Source of the DNA: Immersiella caudata | Lineage: Eukaryota; Ascomycota; Sordariomycetes; Sordariales; Lasiosphaeriaceae | NCBI GenBank assembly: GCA_030512335.1 | Contig: JAULSU010000003.1 | Location: forward strand, 2,728,001 to 2,792,000 | Direction of reading: 5' to 3' | DNA length: 64,000 bases | Part shown: in pieces, positions 33,426-44,600 of the stretch | Position numbering within the stretch: position 1 is the first letter of the stretch | Layout of the letters: every line of letters begins with the position of its first letter | Notes under the pieces: model-generated | Database searches by the model: none | Told to the model about the DNA's origin: nothing | Seen by the model: the letters and a program-made list of their open reading frames with translations, nothing else | Made by a program: the position numbers and the translations under genes

Positions 33426-34694
33426 ATGGTCTTCAAAAAGCAGTATTCGAAACGTCCATCCGAGGACGGCGCGGCCGACTCGGCAGAGAACATGACCACT
33501 GACGAGGAAATCTCCTCCTTTTCGTCCCCACCGACGAATGCCAGCTCGGATGGCTTCAGCTCTCCCGATGACATGATCTTCGATGAGTATCTCCCCATCC
33601 ATCTCTGGGGTTGGGTATTGCCACCTGATCCCGCAGACGCCAAGAAACCAGACGAACTAGCAAATCTCAAGTCCAAGTACGGCACTCTGGAGGAGACCCT
33701 CCTCAACGACCAAGACCTCCACTACTGTGACCGATACCCCCTGGGCACACCATCCATGTTCCCTATACATCTCCCACCACCAAAAATACTCGGACGCTGG
33801 ATAAAGTACGAAGCCATCTTCGGTGTTACCCCAAAGCGGAAGCCAACCAGGCTAGAGTGGGACATCGCTCGATCTCAGATCCGCCGTGAGCGACGCCGAA
33901 TCGAAAATGGGGTCCCAACTATCATAACCGTCAGCAGAGACATGCTAAAAGAGGCCGAAGCCGAAGAAAAGAACAAATGGTTGACCCAAAAGTTGAGTTT
34001 CCGCAAAGACATTCGGTTGGTAAACAATCGGCCTGGTGTGGTGACTTGGCCTTGTTTGAGGTGTGCAAAGAAGGGCTTGAGGTGCTCTCTTTCAGTCACA
34101 CTCAACGTTGACCTGATGTTTGCAACAAGCTGCAACTCTTGCATTCACGCTGGCGAGGAGTTCTGCGTACTGCGGGCGGAAAAGAAGGCGGATATGTGTA
34201 ACTGGGAACTGTACGAGAAGAAGGGGGAGGTTCCGGCGGTGAGCCCCGTTCATATGAAGCCGAGCGGAGTGAAAGAGTACTGGGCATTCGTGAGAGTCCC
34301 AGGTGTAGATGAGGCCCATCTTCGAGAGTTTGTAATGGATATGTTGGGCGGCAAAGGGTGCCCTAGCCTAGGTAGCATCGGGATATACTCTCTCGACTCT
34401 ATTTCCAACTGGGCGTTGCCGGCTTGGGAGCCTCAGTTCGAATTCGACAACTCTGATCCTGACCTCAAGGACGAAACAGCGTCAGAGACCGCACCGGGGC
34501 CGGACAGTTCTATGGGTCCTGGAAAACTTCGCATCAAGCCGAAGATCTCGCCGCCACCTGCCCCTATCTCGGCAACCATGAGCTATAGCGAGGAGGACAG
34601 AATGAAAGCCATTAAAGGAGGGTGGCTTCATTTGGACGAGATGATGCTGCTGAAAGCTCGGGAGCTTAGAGAGACGTCGTCGAAGTGGGCGTGA
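33426..34694 (+). CDS. Protein of unknown function with an internal Zn2Cys6-like Cys cluster
   Basis: A single exon of 422 residues that I do not recognise. The N-terminal ~50 residues are acidic and Ser-rich. Two Trp/Pro-rich blocks follow (LPIHLWGWVLPP, PPPKILGRWIKYEAIFGV). A basic stretch (RRERRRIENG, 153-162) precedes a six-cysteine cluster: Cys210, Cys213, Cys220, Cys236, Cys239 and Cys247, spaced CX2CX6CX15CX2CX7C. The spacing and the surrounding residues (CLRCAKKGLRC) resemble a fungal Zn2Cys6 DNA-binding domain, but with a longer middle loop and in mid-protein rather than at the N-terminus. A second ordered region (about 270-340) and a polar tail follow. A nuclear or nucleic-acid role is possible; function unknown. 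It is convergent with the zeta-family gene 150 bases away. Confidence 0.7.
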   Translation: MVFKKQYSKRPSEDGAADSAENMTTDEEISSFSSPPTNASSDGFSSPDDMIFDEYLPIHLWGWVLPPDPADAKKPDELANLKSKYGTLEETLLNDQDLHYCDRYPLGTPSMFPIHLPPPKILGRWIKYEAIFGVTPKRKPTRLEWDIARSQIRRERRRIENGVPTIITVSRDMLKEAEAEEKNKWLTQKLSFRKDIRLVNNRPGVVTWPCLRCAKKGLRCSLSVTLNVDLMFATSCNSCIHAGEEFCVLRAEKKADMCNWELYEKKGEVPAVSPVHMKPSGVKEYWAFVRVPGVDEAHLREFVMDMLGGKGCPSLGSIGIYSLDSISNWALPAWEPQFEFDNSDPDLKDETASETAPGPDSSMGPGKLRIKPKISPPPAPISATMSYSEEDRMKAIKGGWLHLDEMMLLKARELRETSSKWA

Positions 34695-34846
34695 GACAGA
34701 GAACTGCTCACGAACTTCCACTTGAAAATAAAGACGGCCCGTACGGATAACGATTGAACCCGAATTAGTAACGAGACGTCAACCTTGACCACGAGATCTT
34801 CCAAAAAACCAGAATATTCATCGACGTATTATGCCTTCCTGTTGTA

Positions 34847-35827
34847 TCACCGCTTTGCATCCAAACTAATAAACCCCGCGGCGTGTAAAGGGTCAAGAGC
34901 CGGAAGACCCTCTCCGTCCCTTTTCCCAAGCGGAGCCATCAACTCCTCGATTTCTTTGAGTTCATCGCCGAGCTTTTCAATCCCCAGCTTTGCCAACTCC
35001 TCAATGTCCCTTCGTGCAGTCTGCTCTTCTTCTGGTGACAACCCCCTGATTCTCTCCCACTCGAGGGCCTTTAGAGCTCCAGGATCAGCCCGCCACGCGC
35101 GGGATTTTACATCGGCGCGCTCATTGACATAAGAAAGCATGTTATTCCGCCGTACGACAATAACACTATCAGCCGACTCGTCTTCGTCCAGGAACTTGGC
35201 CGCAGACGCCAAACCAGAATAGCTATCATCGTGGACCTTCTTCGGTGTCAAGCGAAGTGGTAGGCCCCGAGATTGTGCTTCGGGCAAATTCCGATAATAG
35301 CGAACCAAAATCCCCAACCTGCTGAGAGCCTCAGGAGCCGCAAGAATGGCCACCCGTACGTCGTATCCGCCATGGTGAAAGATCCGCGCCAGCTTGCAGA
35401 AGTCATCCGGATGTCGGCAAGCTGATTCAACCAAGACATCCAGGCAATTTTCAACAGCGTAGGCGCACGCCATCTCAAGCCATATCCGCGCGTCTAAACT
35501 AGCCAAGATGGAGGCCTTTTCTGGGGCCTGACGCAAGCAAGTAGTGTAGTGGGGGTGATACGTCTTGTAGGTGTCGGCTATGAAATGAGCTGGGGGGCGG
35601 TTGCTATCGACCATGGCCTGGCTGAGCACTGGGGCCAGTCGAGTCTTCCCAGCTCCCGTTTGGCCTACGATGAGAACTGCCATGGGTTGCTTGCCGTCGT
35701 TGCGGTGGTGGAGGTGCATGTATGGTTGAAGCTCCTGGGGAATGATCTCCTCGTTGAACAGCTTCAACCGCTGTTGGGGCGAGATCTTCCATTCTTCAGG
35801 AATGGTGGGCGGCGCCATAGGGGGCAT
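34847..35827 (-). CDS. Zeta-toxin-family P-loop kinase
   Basis: A single exon of 326 residues starting at ATG 35827 (a second in-frame ATG lies at 35818). The protein has the zeta-toxin/UDP-N-acetylglucosamine kinase fold: Walker A GQTGAGKT (55-62), the downstream motif IADTYKTYHPHY that corresponds to the zeta substrate-binding D/H region, and LVESACRHPDDF. Bacterial zeta and PezT proteins phosphorylate UDP-GlcNAc and are held in check by an epsilon/PezA antitoxin. Filamentous fungi carry single-gene members whose role is not established, and the family is thought to have arrived by ancient transfer from bacteria. No antitoxin-like gene is adjacent. The open frame continues upstream to a GTG, so an N-terminal extension by another exon cannot be excluded. 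Confidence 0.85.
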   Translation of the reverse strand: MPPMAPPTIPEEWKISPQQRLKLFNEEIIPQELQPYMHLHHRNDGKQPMAVLIVGQTGAGKTRLAPVLSQAMVDSNRPPAHFIADTYKTYHPHYTTCLRQAPEKASILASLDARIWLEMACAYAVENCLDVLVESACRHPDDFCKLARIFHHGGYDVRVAILAAPEALSRLGILVRYYRNLPEAQSRGLPLRLTPKKVHDDSYSGLASAAKFLDEDESADSVIVVRRNNMLSYVNERADVKSRAWRADPGALKALEWERIRGLSPEEEQTARRDIEELAKLGIEKLGDELKEIEELMAPLGKRDGEGLPALDPLHAAGFISLDAKR

Positions 35828-36442
35828 TAAAGTCTGCAAAGGAAGCGGGCGCTGGGTGGTGGAAGATACGGCGAAGAAGAGTGCATTTCTATCCACGGGG
35901 AAAACATCCACTGCAGAGGGGGGATGCGGACGGAGAGAATTCAGGATTTACGTAAGGTTGAGTTGAAACATTTGAAACCAGAGCTGCAAAGGGCGGGATG
36001 AGACTTGATCTTGCCTGAAATGGGAGGCGTGAGCTGAAGGCCGCATCGCTCCTTCCCAAGCCAGTGGTGGTCAACGTGGTTCTGCTGAGAAAATTTCCAG
36101 GTTCTAGCCTGTCATCGACCATTTATCATATCGTTGACGAGCACCAAGAGATCCCGTGGGACTGTCACCCTGCATGCCGAGCTAGGTCGCACATATTGAT
36201 CTCCCAGTCTCCAAGCCCCTCACCACCAAAGTCCAGGTGAGGGGGGACATGGAGAATGGGGAACGCGGGATGATTTGCAAGGTTCTCCGCGTTCGACCCA
36301 CCAACCCGGCAGAGATGGCGCTCTCGGCAGTGCGCCGAAGAGCGGAGGAGCTGGAAATAGGGACGTATCGACAAACCCACCGAGCTTGATAATCAACGCT
36401 CAAGTCCTTTCCCCACTTCAAGTCGTAACCCCCAAAACACTA
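35828..36442. other. Divergent region (zeta-family gene / PEP-mutase-like pseudogene)
   Basis: About 615 bases. No coding sequence, RNA or repeat is recognised. Confidence 0.5.
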
Positions 36443-37560
36443 ATGCACGGAGGGTTTCGTGAGCTCACAATGGCCAACCTCGCAGCATCCAAACTCCGAG
36501 CTCAGCTTGCCGACCCCGACTCAATCATCGTGTGCCCCGTTGTTCAAGATGGCCTCTCCGCCCTAGTATGTCTTCAACAAGGCTTCAACAACCTCTACAT
36601 GGCGTGTATTTTCCGAGTACCCTGATGTCAACAACCTTTGGACTCACTCTCCGTAGACCGGAGCCGGCACCGCCATGTCACTCCTCGGCATGCCTGATCT
36701 AGGACTCACCACAGCAGATGACATGGTCCGCAATGCCTCCATGATCGCCTCCATCGACCGCACTGCCCCGGTTATCGCCGATGCTGACATCGGCTTTCCG
36801 TCATGGTCTCCCGCACAGCACGTCTCCCTCCCCGTTTTGATCCCCTTTGCCCCGAATCCTCCTAACCCCCGCTAGCACTCCAGACTGAGCGCTATGTCCT
36901 CGGCGGCGTAGCAGGCCTATATATAGAAGATCAAGTAGCTACCAAGCGATGTGGCTACCTTCTTGGCAAAGAGATTGTCGACATTGACACCTTCGTGTCG
37001 CGTATCCGCGCTGCGGCCGCCGCAAGGGACAGTCTCAGCTCGAACATCGTTATCATAGCACGCACCGACTCCCTCCAGCCCCTCAGTTCCGATGAAGCTG
37101 TCCGACGGCTACAAGCCGCCGTGATAGCCGTAGCAGATGTAGCCTTTCTTGAGGGATGCAGAATAAAGAGCAGGTGAAGCAGATAGTCGAGGTCATGGTA
37201 ATGCCCCTTTTTCACTCGCCTACATCAATAACCTGTTCACACCACCAGAAACCGACCCTCTGCCTCCTAAACATGGTCGCCGGTGGAGTAGCGCCTTTGA
37301 TCAACTCCACTGAAGCGCACGCCCTGGGCTTCAAGATTGTAATCTGGCCCTATTTCGCGACGACAGCGGCGGCGTATCTCGCCTACCAGCCGAAAGTTGC
37401 AAAGGAGCTACAAGCTACAGGAGCCATTGCCGAACGTCGTGACAGGCCAGACGGCATTGCTGTTGTTGGCGTTCAGGAGCTCTTTGAGCTGTGTGGATTG
37501 AGTGAGTATACAGCGTTTGATGAGGACATGGGAAGTACGGCGTTCTCGGATGGTGTTTGA
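36443..37560 (+). pseudogene. Broken PEP mutase / isocitrate lyase-superfamily gene
   Basis: Recognisable blocks of the family occur in order but not in one spliced frame: VVQDGLSALVCLQQGFNNLYM, TGAGTAMSLLGMPDLGLTT, PVIADADIGF, GVAGLYIEDQVATKRCGY, NIVIIARTDSLQ, DVAFLEG, EQVKQIVEVM, LNMVAGGVAP. Lesions seen: (1) the first intron (36602-36656) begins with GC, not GT; (2) after ADIGF (about 36796) the expected sequence continues in another frame (SVMVSRTA), pointing to a small deletion; (3) at 37154-37155 a single base is missing between LEG and the next block, which puts a stop in the reading frame shortly after. The KRCGH motif reads KRCGY. Intact members cleave or form C-C or C-P bonds next to a carboxylate. 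Sequencing error could explain single lesions but hardly all. Confidence 0.75.
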
Positions 37561-38679
37561 GATCCTGGCAGCTACCCGATGAGTTTCGGCCGGGAGACAC
37601 CTGCCAGCGTAGTCACACTTGTTCGTCGGTGTCATCAGACGCACAGGTAATACAATGGTGCTTAGGCGGCTGCTGTTCAGTCGTGATACTGCAGATTAGG
37701 TTGCACGATCTCCTTTGAAGCAACCCCCAGATATCAGGCTTGGACAAAATGCTTGAGGTAGATTCGTGATGTGCACAAACTCAGTATGACCGTGACATGA
37801 TGTAGGTCGCAGGTTCCGGGATGCCTCAGCAACTGCCCATTTCACACTAGAGAGCGGGGAGAGTTTGCAGTCTTTCTCTTGTTTTTATTGTAGGCTAGCT
37901 TGGCCAAGTCACAGCGAATATTCCTCTCCATCCGACAATCTAGTTTATACACGCTCATGAATACAGCACATCAGCCTTGAAAATGTGTCCAGAACTGCCA
38001 GCCTAAAAGGTCACCACATACCGCCCGTTTAGGTCGATGCTGGGACCAAAGTGGCTGCCACTCCAGATGTGCGCTCCGGGAGTGAGCTCAACCCATGTTG
38101 GGTCGCATAATCCACCAAGGAAAGAAAGAGATACAATAATACTTCACAGGGGTATTTAGCACAACAACTTTGACCTGTTTGCCCCATCCCTGCATCCAGT
38201 CTGGGCTAAACAGCAAGCGAGGCGGCCCCGAACCCCAACCGAGGCCCAACTCCGGAGAGGAACCCCTCCTATACTGGTCAAACGCCGTCAAAGCAAGGAT
38301 TGCGAGCCCCCGATACTCGAATCCAAAGCCATCCAAAAGAACTTGTATCGGCCAACCTGTCCGTCCCCTAAACGCCAGATTCTGGGAGGTGGCCCCCACT
38401 CGGCTGGCGGAGCTTTCCAACGATGACGAGCGTTTTTGCCGCCGGTAATGCCCGATAGAGAATAGAGATCAAAAGAAGAAGAAAAAAAAAAATAAAACAC
38501 CCAAACTCCAAAAGTGGTTGCGTCCACGCAATGGCGGAGAAAAAAAACATATCCTCCTGCTGTCATCCACTCAGCGGATGCTGTGGCGGAGTATCTGAAA
38601 TGGTAGCCGTGGGGCATCGAGCTCGTTGCTAGCTCCAGTGTCTTCATAATTTTCGTCATTCATCATTTGTGATCATGAA
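37561..38679. other. Convergent spacer (pseudogene / atg1)
   Basis: About 1.1 kb downstream of both the PEP-mutase-like pseudogene and atg1. An A-rich tract lies near 38478-38495. No gene is supported. Confidence 0.5.
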
Positions 38680-41600
38680 TCAGGAAGCGGGAACGCTTCG
38701 AGATGTGATTTCGCCGCTGCGTCGCCGCATGGACTGCTGCTGGGGTTGTTGCGACTGCTGTGCCTTTGACGCCCTGGCGATCATTTGCATCTTTTTTCGG
38801 ACCGTTGCCAATCTGCCTGTTGCCATCTGAATCACTGTTTCGCAAAGGTCAGCGCCGCATATAATTTGGGGAAGGTATTGTCACACGTACGCTTCTGGAC
38901 AGACTGTTGGTCGTCGCTGTTCATTTCACCGGATATCTCATCTCGAACAGCGACTTTATCGTCCTTCGATGCACCGGAGAGGCGACGCTTCGGGAGGTGA
39001 TCATCGTCCTGATCGATCACGGCCTCCAACATGCGAATTGCAGTTACATAGGAAATCTCGCAGCCGGGCAGATCCTCGTTAGCAATCTCGTTGATGGCGG
39101 CAGCGCGGCTCATGTCCAGAGCCCGGTCGTACATCAGCTTCTCAGCGTTGACGCCACTCGACAGGAAGACGCCCTCGGCACTCGAAGAGCTCGTCGAGAT
39201 GGCCTCTGGGTGATTGTTAGGGTGGCTAGGATGATCCTCGGGGAGCTGTTTTTGTGCCTCAATCAGTTTTAGCCGAACCACCTCCGCCTTCTCCAAGACC
39301 TCGTTGAACCGAGACCGGATCCACTGAACGATCGAGTTGATTCTCAGAGCCAACGCTTGACTGTTAGCGGCGTCTCGTGCGGCTGAGTTGACGGCAGTGC
39401 TCGACTCAGACCGAGTCTTTCTTGACCACCAGAGGCTAGCGATATCCATCGACTTCGCGAGAAGCGACAGCGCCTTGACGTAAAGAACCAAGGCCTCCTC
39501 GGAGAGTGCAACTATGGCCTCCATAGTGAGACCTTCCTCCTCGTCCGAAGCAAGTTTCTCAGCTGGCACACCGCCGAGACCGTGATCCATGGACGGAGCG
39601 AGTGGGACGAGCTGCTTGTACTTGACTTCGGCGAAGCCATAGACAACGTCGCTTCGAAGTGCATAGTCCTCAATGCATTGCGCAACGCGAGAGTCTTCGT
39701 CAACCGGAGCGCCTGCCTTTCCATCTGAAATCAGAGCCACAGGGGCAGTTGGTGTTGGATACGTCGGGAAGGGATTGTAGATGTGAGGCGGCGATTGGCC
39801 CTTTCCAAGCAAATGTGGCGCATACTTGAACCCGAACAATCGGAGACTCGCGTCTTGAATTGCTTTCGAGATCACAGAAGTGGCTGACCCAGGGCTGCTG
39901 GATAGCGTCTTCTCGTAAGAGCTTGGACGATATGTGTTGCCTTGACCCTGGGTGATCTGTGCGCTTCGGGATGATGGAGTCGGCACAGCGCCGGTGACCG
40001 ACGTGGGATGGCCTTGCTGTGTGGCGCGCCTTACAACTTGGCCCGCTCGTGGAGACTGGGGATGTTGTGGGTACATCGAGATCTGATCTGCCAGGGCGTT
40101 GACCTCGAGGTGCTTCTTATCAACGACAACATAGTCACGCTCAAAAGCAACGTCTTGAGCTGCTTGCACGGCCCTGTCTTCCTCGGTAATCGGCCTACTT
40201 GCTCTATCTCGGGACGGAGGAGGGTATTGCGACGTGGTGTCCTGAATGACCGGCTTCACCCCAACGTTCGAGTACCGCCGACGTTGTGCAACATACGAGG
40301 CTGGTCGAACTGGTGCTGACGTCGACGGCTGGACCGTTGGGCGGCGAATCCCCAAACCCTCAGCAGTGTCTTGACGAGGGGAGTAGCTTAGACGTGCAGG
40401 GTTGGTTCCTTGAACCTGCTCCATTGGGTTTGACTTGGCCTCAATCGGAGTTGCCAAGGGTGATGATCGCCGGGGTTTGGGCGACGGAGGAACGCCAGGC
40501 TCACGATTGCCATCCTGGTCTCCGTGGTACCGCTTGAACGATGGTCCGCGCGACGGTGACGAGGAAGGCACCTCGGTCTTCACAGCGGGGCCGATGTCCC
40601 CACGCTCTGTTTTGGGGATGTCATCCTCGACGAGACCGGGAATTGGGCCGGTAACCACGGTGTGTTTAAAGAAGCTCTCAAATGTCATCCTTTCCACTGG
40701 ATTCCGTTTCAACAGGGCTCGGATTAAATGTTTCATGTCGGAACTGACGACGCTCTCACGGGTAAACTTGATTTGGTCCTCCGCGGCTTCGATCTTCCTA
40801 AGGAGCTCCACATGGTTTCCCGCCCTAAAGGGAGGTTTCCCCGTCACCATCTCGTACAACACCGTTCCCACTGACCACAAATCAGCCTTGGCGTCGTAAC
40901 GTTCGTACCGGAGAATTTCCGGGGCCATGTACAGCGGCGAGCCACACAGGGTTTCCGCTAGGGAGGTGGACGGGAGCACTCGAGCAAAACCGAAATCTGC
41001 CAGCTTGAGCATCGGGAGTGATGGCAGTCCTGCGGCAGGCGTGAGGGAGTCATGGCTGGCGCTGAGAATCTGCTTCGCCATCTTGTTCACCTCCCTCCAC
41101 TGAGGAGAAGGGAGCAGAAGGAGGTTCTGTGGCTTGACATCTCGGTGGACAAAGTTTCCCTCCCTCAGAAACTTGAGGGCGCTGGCAAGCTGTTTTAGGA
41201 AGTGGCGAGTGACAACCTCATTCAGACCGGAGTTCGGAATTATCGGATACTTGCGGGCGATGTCGTGTGTTGCCGGGTTTGTGATCAATCTCTCGCGCTT
41301 CTTGATGAAGAGAGAAAGGTCGCCCAGCTCGCAGTACTCCATTATGAGGTTGATGTGTGTGGAAGACTCGACACAGTCGTGCAGGGCGACAATGTGAGGA
41401 TGGCGAAGCGTCTTCAGGATTTTGATTTCGCCATAGAGGTTCTCTTTGAGCTTCTTGTTAAGACGGCCCAGTTCGACGGACTTGATGGCGACGAGGGCAC
41501 CGGTGACCTGGGCCGAGATGGAGTGTCAGTCAACTGGGGGTTCAGCGAATAGAAAAGGCTTTACAGACTTTGTGCCGACCAGAGTAAACCTGAGCGAAGC

Positions 41601-41691
41601 TCCCCTTCCCTATCTCTTGGTCAATGATGAACTGGCCGATGGCGTCGTCGCCAGGCTTTGCCCGCCTCGAGGAGGATGGCCGATCAGCCAT
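38680..41691 (-). CDS. atg1: Autophagy-initiating serine/threonine kinase Atg1
   Basis: Exons 41691-41569, 41507-38891 and 38834-38680 (minus) give 964 residues. The kinase domain is N-terminal: IGKGSFAQVYSGRHK (28-41), Lys50, HRDVKPQN with Asp164, then the long insertion typical of fungal Atg1 before DFG Asp212, and CGSPLYMAPEI. A Ser/Pro-rich regulatory region follows, and the last ~300 residues form the MIT-type domain that binds Atg13. The last exon restores the conserved end (IQMATGRLATVRKKMQMIA), whereas unspliced reading would end in unrelated sequence. With Atg13 and Atg17, Atg1 starts autophagosome formation when TORC1 activity falls, including during conidiation and appressorium function in plant pathogens. 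Its promoter lies in the long gene-free stretch to the right. Confidence 0.96.
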
Positions 41692-44600
41692 GGCTTCCTG
41701 TGGGTGTTGGCGAGAACAGGAAGTCGACTGGGTAGATAGCCCGAGGGCTTATAGGATGCGGAAGACGTCAACTTCGAGCTTGGGCGTCATGTATACGCTG
41801 GTGAACTGGTTGGTGCACACGTGTGTTGCGGTGGAGAAAGGAGGCTGGTAGGAGGGAGTGCGCGAGGCAGAAGCGTAGAACCGTCGAGGACGAGATGCAG
41901 ATGTACTGGGGTGCCTATGACACGGCGGCAAGTTTCCGATAGGTCGGATGGGAGAGGGAAGTGGAGGAAGTAATGACTGGTCCGGCGATGGCGTTGAAGC
42001 TCCCAGGCTGGAGGAGGCACCAAGTTTCAGGAGCTCGGGGGTCTCGGGTAGTTGCGTGCAGTTGGATTCCGGTTCGGCCGCGCAAGGCGTTGAGCACGCA
42101 AGCTGCAGTTGTTTGGTGGGAGACCGGAGCCGCAACAGAACGAACAGGAGCCCTTCTCGACAGCCAGTGAAGAGGGCACAGGGCGTGCAAGAGGGCTCTT
42201 GTTGTTGGTCCGGGGTAGTGACAGAGAAACAGACAGCAGGTCAAAAGGCGTCCGAGCTCTGTCGACTGTGCCTGAGTCTATCTGCTTGAAATGCTGTCAA
42301 TAGGAGAGAGACACGGCACGCTGACGTCCAAGGTCAACTCAATGACTCAGACTCGATCGGCTGCAGGTTGGGCGGTCCTTGCAGAGTGGTGTTCTCAATA
42401 AAGTTGGGACGTTGAGCTGATAGATACCTAGGTGTTTGGAGAAAGAAAAAGAGGTAGTAGTGCAAAACCAGCACAATAAAGTATGGAGGAAGGCGAGGGT
42501 GAGGTGGGAAGTAGGAAACAAAAGGGAAGTCAGATAGAAGGATGGGAGGTGACGATTGCCTTGCGGTTGGTTACTGGGCGCGCAGCAGGAAAAGCAGGGG
42601 ACCTTGCTGGAGCTGTCCACAGTTGGCTGGGGGTGGGGTGGGCGTTGAGAGCTTCCAATCCGTAGCAAACAGCAGCGATCCACATGATGGAGTGGTGGCC
42701 AAAGCTTTACGCTAACGGCAGATATGATAGATAGCAGCGCCCTCCCCACAAGCGTTTCACAATGGCTGGTCTCGACATCCTCACCTTCTCTCGCGTCTTC
42801 AAAGGCAAGCATTGAGGCCGGCAGAGAGAATGCGTTGGACGGTGCCACCGGACTTCTGCGTAATTCGAATATTATTCACAAGATGGCAAATTCTGTCCCG
42901 TTCTTGACCAGCGCTGACGGGCCAGCCTCGACACCCTGCTGATGCCTCCGGATTCTGCCCCAAACGCCAGCCTAACCCGGACGCCAACCAGAGGAGAGAT
43001 CCGATCTCGCCCCACCACCCGCATTTGGGGGATGCCAGAGACTTCGATAGCCACTTGACAAAGACGTGCTAATAAATTAGGAGCCACGCCCGTCGAGAGG
43101 GGAGCGTCGCACACATACTGCCAGGACATAGCCGGCGCCTGTGCCTCAGAACGCTGGATCTGGTACCGCACGTCTCCGTGGACTCTAACCTTCAACTCCC
43201 ATCTTGGCACGGCTTGCCCAGACGCCTTGATCGGCACGACCTTAGACGGTCCACGGGAATCAGTCAGGTGGCCGACACACCCACCACCCTTTCGATTTCG
43301 GCATTACGAGCTTGCGGCGGCGGGAGACCCCGCGGTTACGGATTCATCACACCTGGCTTGGGCGCCAGTTTGACCTGGGCACCTGGGGCGTACGTCCTGT
43401 ACTTGTGCATGTCGCACTCGCAAACCGTAAAACGTAAAACAGCGGTTTCTTCCGTCACTTGAGACATGAGCAGTTGTTTAGATCATAGATAGCCCAGCAC
43501 TAAGGGACTACACTCAAACATGGCAGTGGCAGCACGCCGCGGCGGCGCAGTCCCCGGGGAATTCCTGGTCCCAGGCTGCTCGGGCACGCGAGGTGCAGCG
43601 GGTGGCGTTGCTTGGTTGAGGAGCTGTCGCGGCGGTCAGCCCTCACGCTCCTGAGATTCCGTTATCGCTCTGGACACGCACGCCTTATCGGCCTAGCTCG
43701 TTCTCGCGAAGCCAACCAACCTTGATTCCAACATGTTTTGCCTATCGCCCTTCCAGATGACATCTGGGTTCTGCGGTTGGCATTTGTCCTTCGGTTTTCG
43801 GCTCGACCTGCATGGACTGCGTGGACATGCTTCGCTTCCTGGCAGGCAAGGGATGAGACACCAGCCATTGTCACCTCGATCCCGTCAATCGATCGGCTAT
43901 GGCCCATTACGAGGCGAGCGAACCTTCCGAGGCTTTCGCGATGCACGACGGCCACGTTCGACCGCTCCCAAGCCTCGTCCCTGCAAAGACAGGGACAGGC
44001 GGGCCGTACCCTGCTTCTTGGTTGTTCTTTGTGGGCGAAGTCAGGTGCGTATTTCCAGCGTCATCAGTCCTCAATCGGCCGATGCGCGCACAATGCAAGA
44101 GGGCCCTGATTTCGGTCCCCTGTTTTTCCTTTTTGTCGTCCTCCCTCAAGACCAGCACAATACAAACAGCAACTGGCAGCCTTGGAATCTGGAACCGGCC
44201 GGCCCCAGAAGGGGACACCGAGGCAGCCACATAGCCATTGATTACCCCGACGCAGCCGTTGATTCGTCGGCCCCTCCCCAAAGAGGTAACTTACAGGTCA
44301 GAGAAGGAGTTCCTGTCCCACTTACACCGGACCTGTCTGCCAAACAGATGGCGCATGCTGATAACACCCACCTCGTGCCCGCGTCCTCAAATCCTCGCAC
44401 ACATACGCGCCCACACAGCACGCACGGCAGCGGGGTTGAGGCATTGAAGCACCCTCGCGTTGGCCGGGCGGGAGGTGGTGGGCGACTGGTCAATGGCTCT
44501 GCGCAGCAAAACGTCTAGCCATTGGTAGGTAGGGACCCCGATTCTCCAATCTCTGCTGTGGGCGCGGTATGTAGTGCTTGTAAGGGGAAAAGGTTCACTG

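Noticed and set aside
43733..44518. A 261-codon open frame in the long spacer upstream of atg1
   Set aside because: Starts at TTG, composition is Arg/Pro/His/Ser-rich, overlaps open frames on both strands and resembles no protein family.
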